From Euglena gracilis (Eukaryota; Euglenida; Euglenophyceae; Euglenales): a stretch of 64,000 nucleotides of DNA. Location of the stretch: positions 70,926,914 through 70,990,913 of the forward strand of contig CP154956.1 in assembly GCA_039621445.1 (NCBI GenBank), in the 5' to 3' direction. The notes under the pieces were generated by a model. That model was given only the letters and a program-made list of their open reading frames with translations. It searched no databases and had not been told where the DNA came from. This document shows positions 62,011 to 64,000 of the stretch, piece after piece. A program made the translations under genes and the position numbers. Every line of letters begins with the position of its first letter. Within the stretch, counting starts at the first letter, position 1.

Positions 62011-62689
62011 GCGATTTGTGCCATCAAAATGCTACCGCTTCCGTGGATTCACCTGGTATACTGTAGTATAAGCAGCATTTTTCCTCCAGGTTCTTCAAGT
62101 TCAGTTTTTTGGGTGTTGCACAGTTTGCTGCACTCCCCAACAGGGTATGGCACACTTTGGGGGGGGGGTGATACCGCAATTTCCCCACAATTTATGCAAT
62201 TTTCCGCTATTTCTGCATGCAATTTTTTCTGAATTCTTTTGATAATTTAGTCACATTTCCCGCAATTTTCCCCCACAATGATAATGGGAATCAAGCTTCT
62301 TTTTAAGAAAGTGTGCACTGGGGGGGGGGGCTGGGTGCAATGGGCAGGCAGTGGGGTGTCAGGTTTTGGGGTGGGTTGTGATATAGCACACCGCCGGCCT
62401 GAGGGTGCCAGCCCCAAAAATGGCCATTTTCAAACGAAAATTGCCTGGGTCGACAGGCACTGGGGTCCAAAATCGACCCCCCCGGGGGTGTACCTGCTAT
62501 GGGCAGGCACCCCATAGCACAAGGCACCCCCTTGGCGTTGGTAAAAGAAGCCTGAAGGAAATCCCATCAGGCATTTTGATTTCGGGAATATGTGGTTTTT
62601 ATGTAACGCAATTTTTTATAAAATTTTTGGGTCTCGATGTGTACGAAAAAGTTTAAGTTCAAGAACCTGATTTTTATAAAGCCCTTACA

Positions 62690-63060
62690 TAATAATAACC
62701 CCCCGCCCCGGCGTATTATTTTTTTTTCTTCGTCAGACTGTAAGGGGGGTATTATTTGGGGGGGATGTTTATTTTTTCAAAATTTTCAAAATTTTTCTTA
62801 AATCCATTTGTCCCAGAATAACGCTCAAAAATACCCTTTTTTTTGCACTTTTTTTCCACAAAAAAGTCGCATTTTCGGAGGCCGGGTTGTCCACTGAAAC
62901 CCATTTTTTTTTTTGGTCACTTATTGCTGTAAATTCTGATTTTCAACCACATTTTTGGGGGGGCAAAAATCTAGGTCAGCAACCTGAAATCGGGAGGGGG
63001 TATTATTTTTGGTTGAAGTTGGATCCCAAGGAGGGGGGATATTGTTTGGGGAGGGACGGT
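62690..63060. repeat. Repeat with ATAATAACCCCC / GGGGTATTATTT motifs
   Basis: TAATAATAACCCCCCGCCCC at 62690, GGGGGGTATTATTTGGGGGG at 62744 and GGGGGTATTATTTTTGG at 62996, then GGGATATTGTTTGGGGAGGG at 63036. Same type of motif as 34228 and 42062. Confidence 0.55.
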
Positions 63061-63109
63061 TTTCTTTTGGTGTCCTGGGACCAGGGTTCGATATAAGGAG
63101 GGCGTACAT

Positions 63110-63475
63110 GGTTTAGGTGGGGGGGTGTCCTCCCCACCCCGCCCCCTCCTCGCCCGCAGGGGGGGTCCGGACCCCCCCACTGCCAGGGGGGTCCGGACCG
63201 ACCCCGGGGGGTACCCGGGACCCCCCCCCCCAAAAGGTCAATTTTTCCTCCGGCGCTTTGCGCCGGAGTTTTTGGTAATTTTCTGCCATTGACCTGATGA
63301 AAAAACATTATGTGCTGCTTGCGCTTTGATTTCGCTGGATGTCAAATTTTTGAGCGCCGGGCCGAAAATCGGTCACCCGGACCGCGCCACTGTTTAGGTG
63401 GGGCGGTGTCCCCCCCCTGGCCCACAGGGGGGGGGGGGTCCGGACCCCCCCCACCTGTCCTTATATCGAACCCTG
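63110..63475. repeat. GGGTCCGGACCCC hairpins and CCGGCGC stem-loop
   Basis: Two runs of GGGGGTCCGGACCCCCC (63160-63185 and 63425-63452), the stem-loop CCGGCGCTTTGCGCCGG at 63251-63267 and paired TCGATATAAGGA...TCCTTATATCGA motifs at 63089 and 63460. The last pair is inverted, so the block 63089-63471 may be one element with GGGTTCGATATAAGGA ends. Confidence 0.6.
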
Positions 63476-64000
63476 CCTGGGACATCATTTTTCTGCCCAT
63501 ATTTACAGAAAATACAAAATTTCTGTTTTCTGAGCAAATTCTATTTTCAATGACGAAAAGAAAATAATTTCCCCAATTCTGCCGAATTCCCTCTTTTCCG
63601 CATGTTCCACGATTTTGTTCTATTTCCCCAGAAATTTCCGTCGATATTGCCGAAGGCATCTATCTGATATCACATGGTCTTTCTTTCTTTCCTCAAACAT
63701 TTTTTACTCAACCCCCCCCCCAAGGATGGGTGAAAGAGAAGAAGGAAAACAAAGAAGATAGCTCTCTTTTGATCTCTTGGTGCCATCCGTCAAATTCGGT
63801 GCCGGCCCATATCTGTGTCACCCCCTCCCCCCTCCCCCCCCCCTCTCGCTGAAGTCTGTCACCAGCCGCTCCCTCTCGTCACCTGAGCGCCATGCTGTCC
63901 ACTGCCGCAGGGCTGCCTCTGCCACACAGCGACCTAAATGCACACTCTCTGTCCACCCACTCCTCCCGAGAACCTCCCAATGCCGTTGGCAGTCACAACT
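63476..64000. other. End of window, nothing recognised
   Basis: AT-rich to about 63700, then C-rich with short GC-rich segments. An acceptor-like CTGCCGCAG at 63902-63910 is followed by too little sequence to judge. Confidence 0.4.

Overview
The window is nuclear DNA of a eukaryote. Coding sequence is broken into short GC-rich exons (about 50-180 nt) with mostly GT-AG introns, and long introns are packed with microsatellites, poly-G/poly-C tracts, hairpins and dispersed repeats. Nothing in it is prokaryotic: no operons, no long uninterrupted genes, no CRISPR. A UbiB/ABC1-family kinase plus two exons with hydrophobic, signal-like leaders (12186 and about 19546) suggest a plastid-bearing protist, perhaps one with a secondary plastid. 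That lineage call is inference; the species cannot be read from the sequence.

Layout, all recognised genes on the + strand: (1) 252-357, last exon of an unidentified gene, then about 5.8 kb of repeats, including an 18-bp-unit minisatellite between two arrays of a palindromic GGAGCCTCC repeat. (2) 6199-11532, an eight-exon PWI-domain protein resembling the splicing coactivator SRRM1; the exon phases close exactly. (3) 12186-16950, a glutaredoxin/GST-N-domain protein with a signal-like N-terminus and a large (AC)n intron. (4) 17581-17767, a short open segment ending in a membrane helix. (5) about 19546-31230, an ABC1/UbiB (aarF) kinase in about 20 exons. (6) 31793 to about 55860, a Sen1/senataxin-like superfamily 1 helicase in about 26 exons with all motifs I-VI; one of its introns carries a broken pogo-like DNA transposon and two MITEs. 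(7) 56000-62000, GC-rich Pro/Ser-rich segments that cannot be assigned.

The most interesting signal is in the introns. Several ABC1-kinase introns lack a GT-AG solution and look like insertions of terminal-inverted-repeat elements flanked by 5-10 bp direct repeats. Removing the element plus one repeat copy restores the expected protein frame. The clearest is 25032-25699 (10-bp direct repeat GGGGGTGGTC, 16-bp inverted ends beginning AGGGCAGAA). The same inverted ends (consensus AGGGCNGNAYGGGAA) occur on other intronic repeats in the window, and a second family (ends like CAGAGGTTTTTTAGG) forms another intron at 27567-27784. These look like introner elements, mobile elements that create introns, in two families. 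The other genes here use ordinary GT-AG introns with a few CAG|GC donors.
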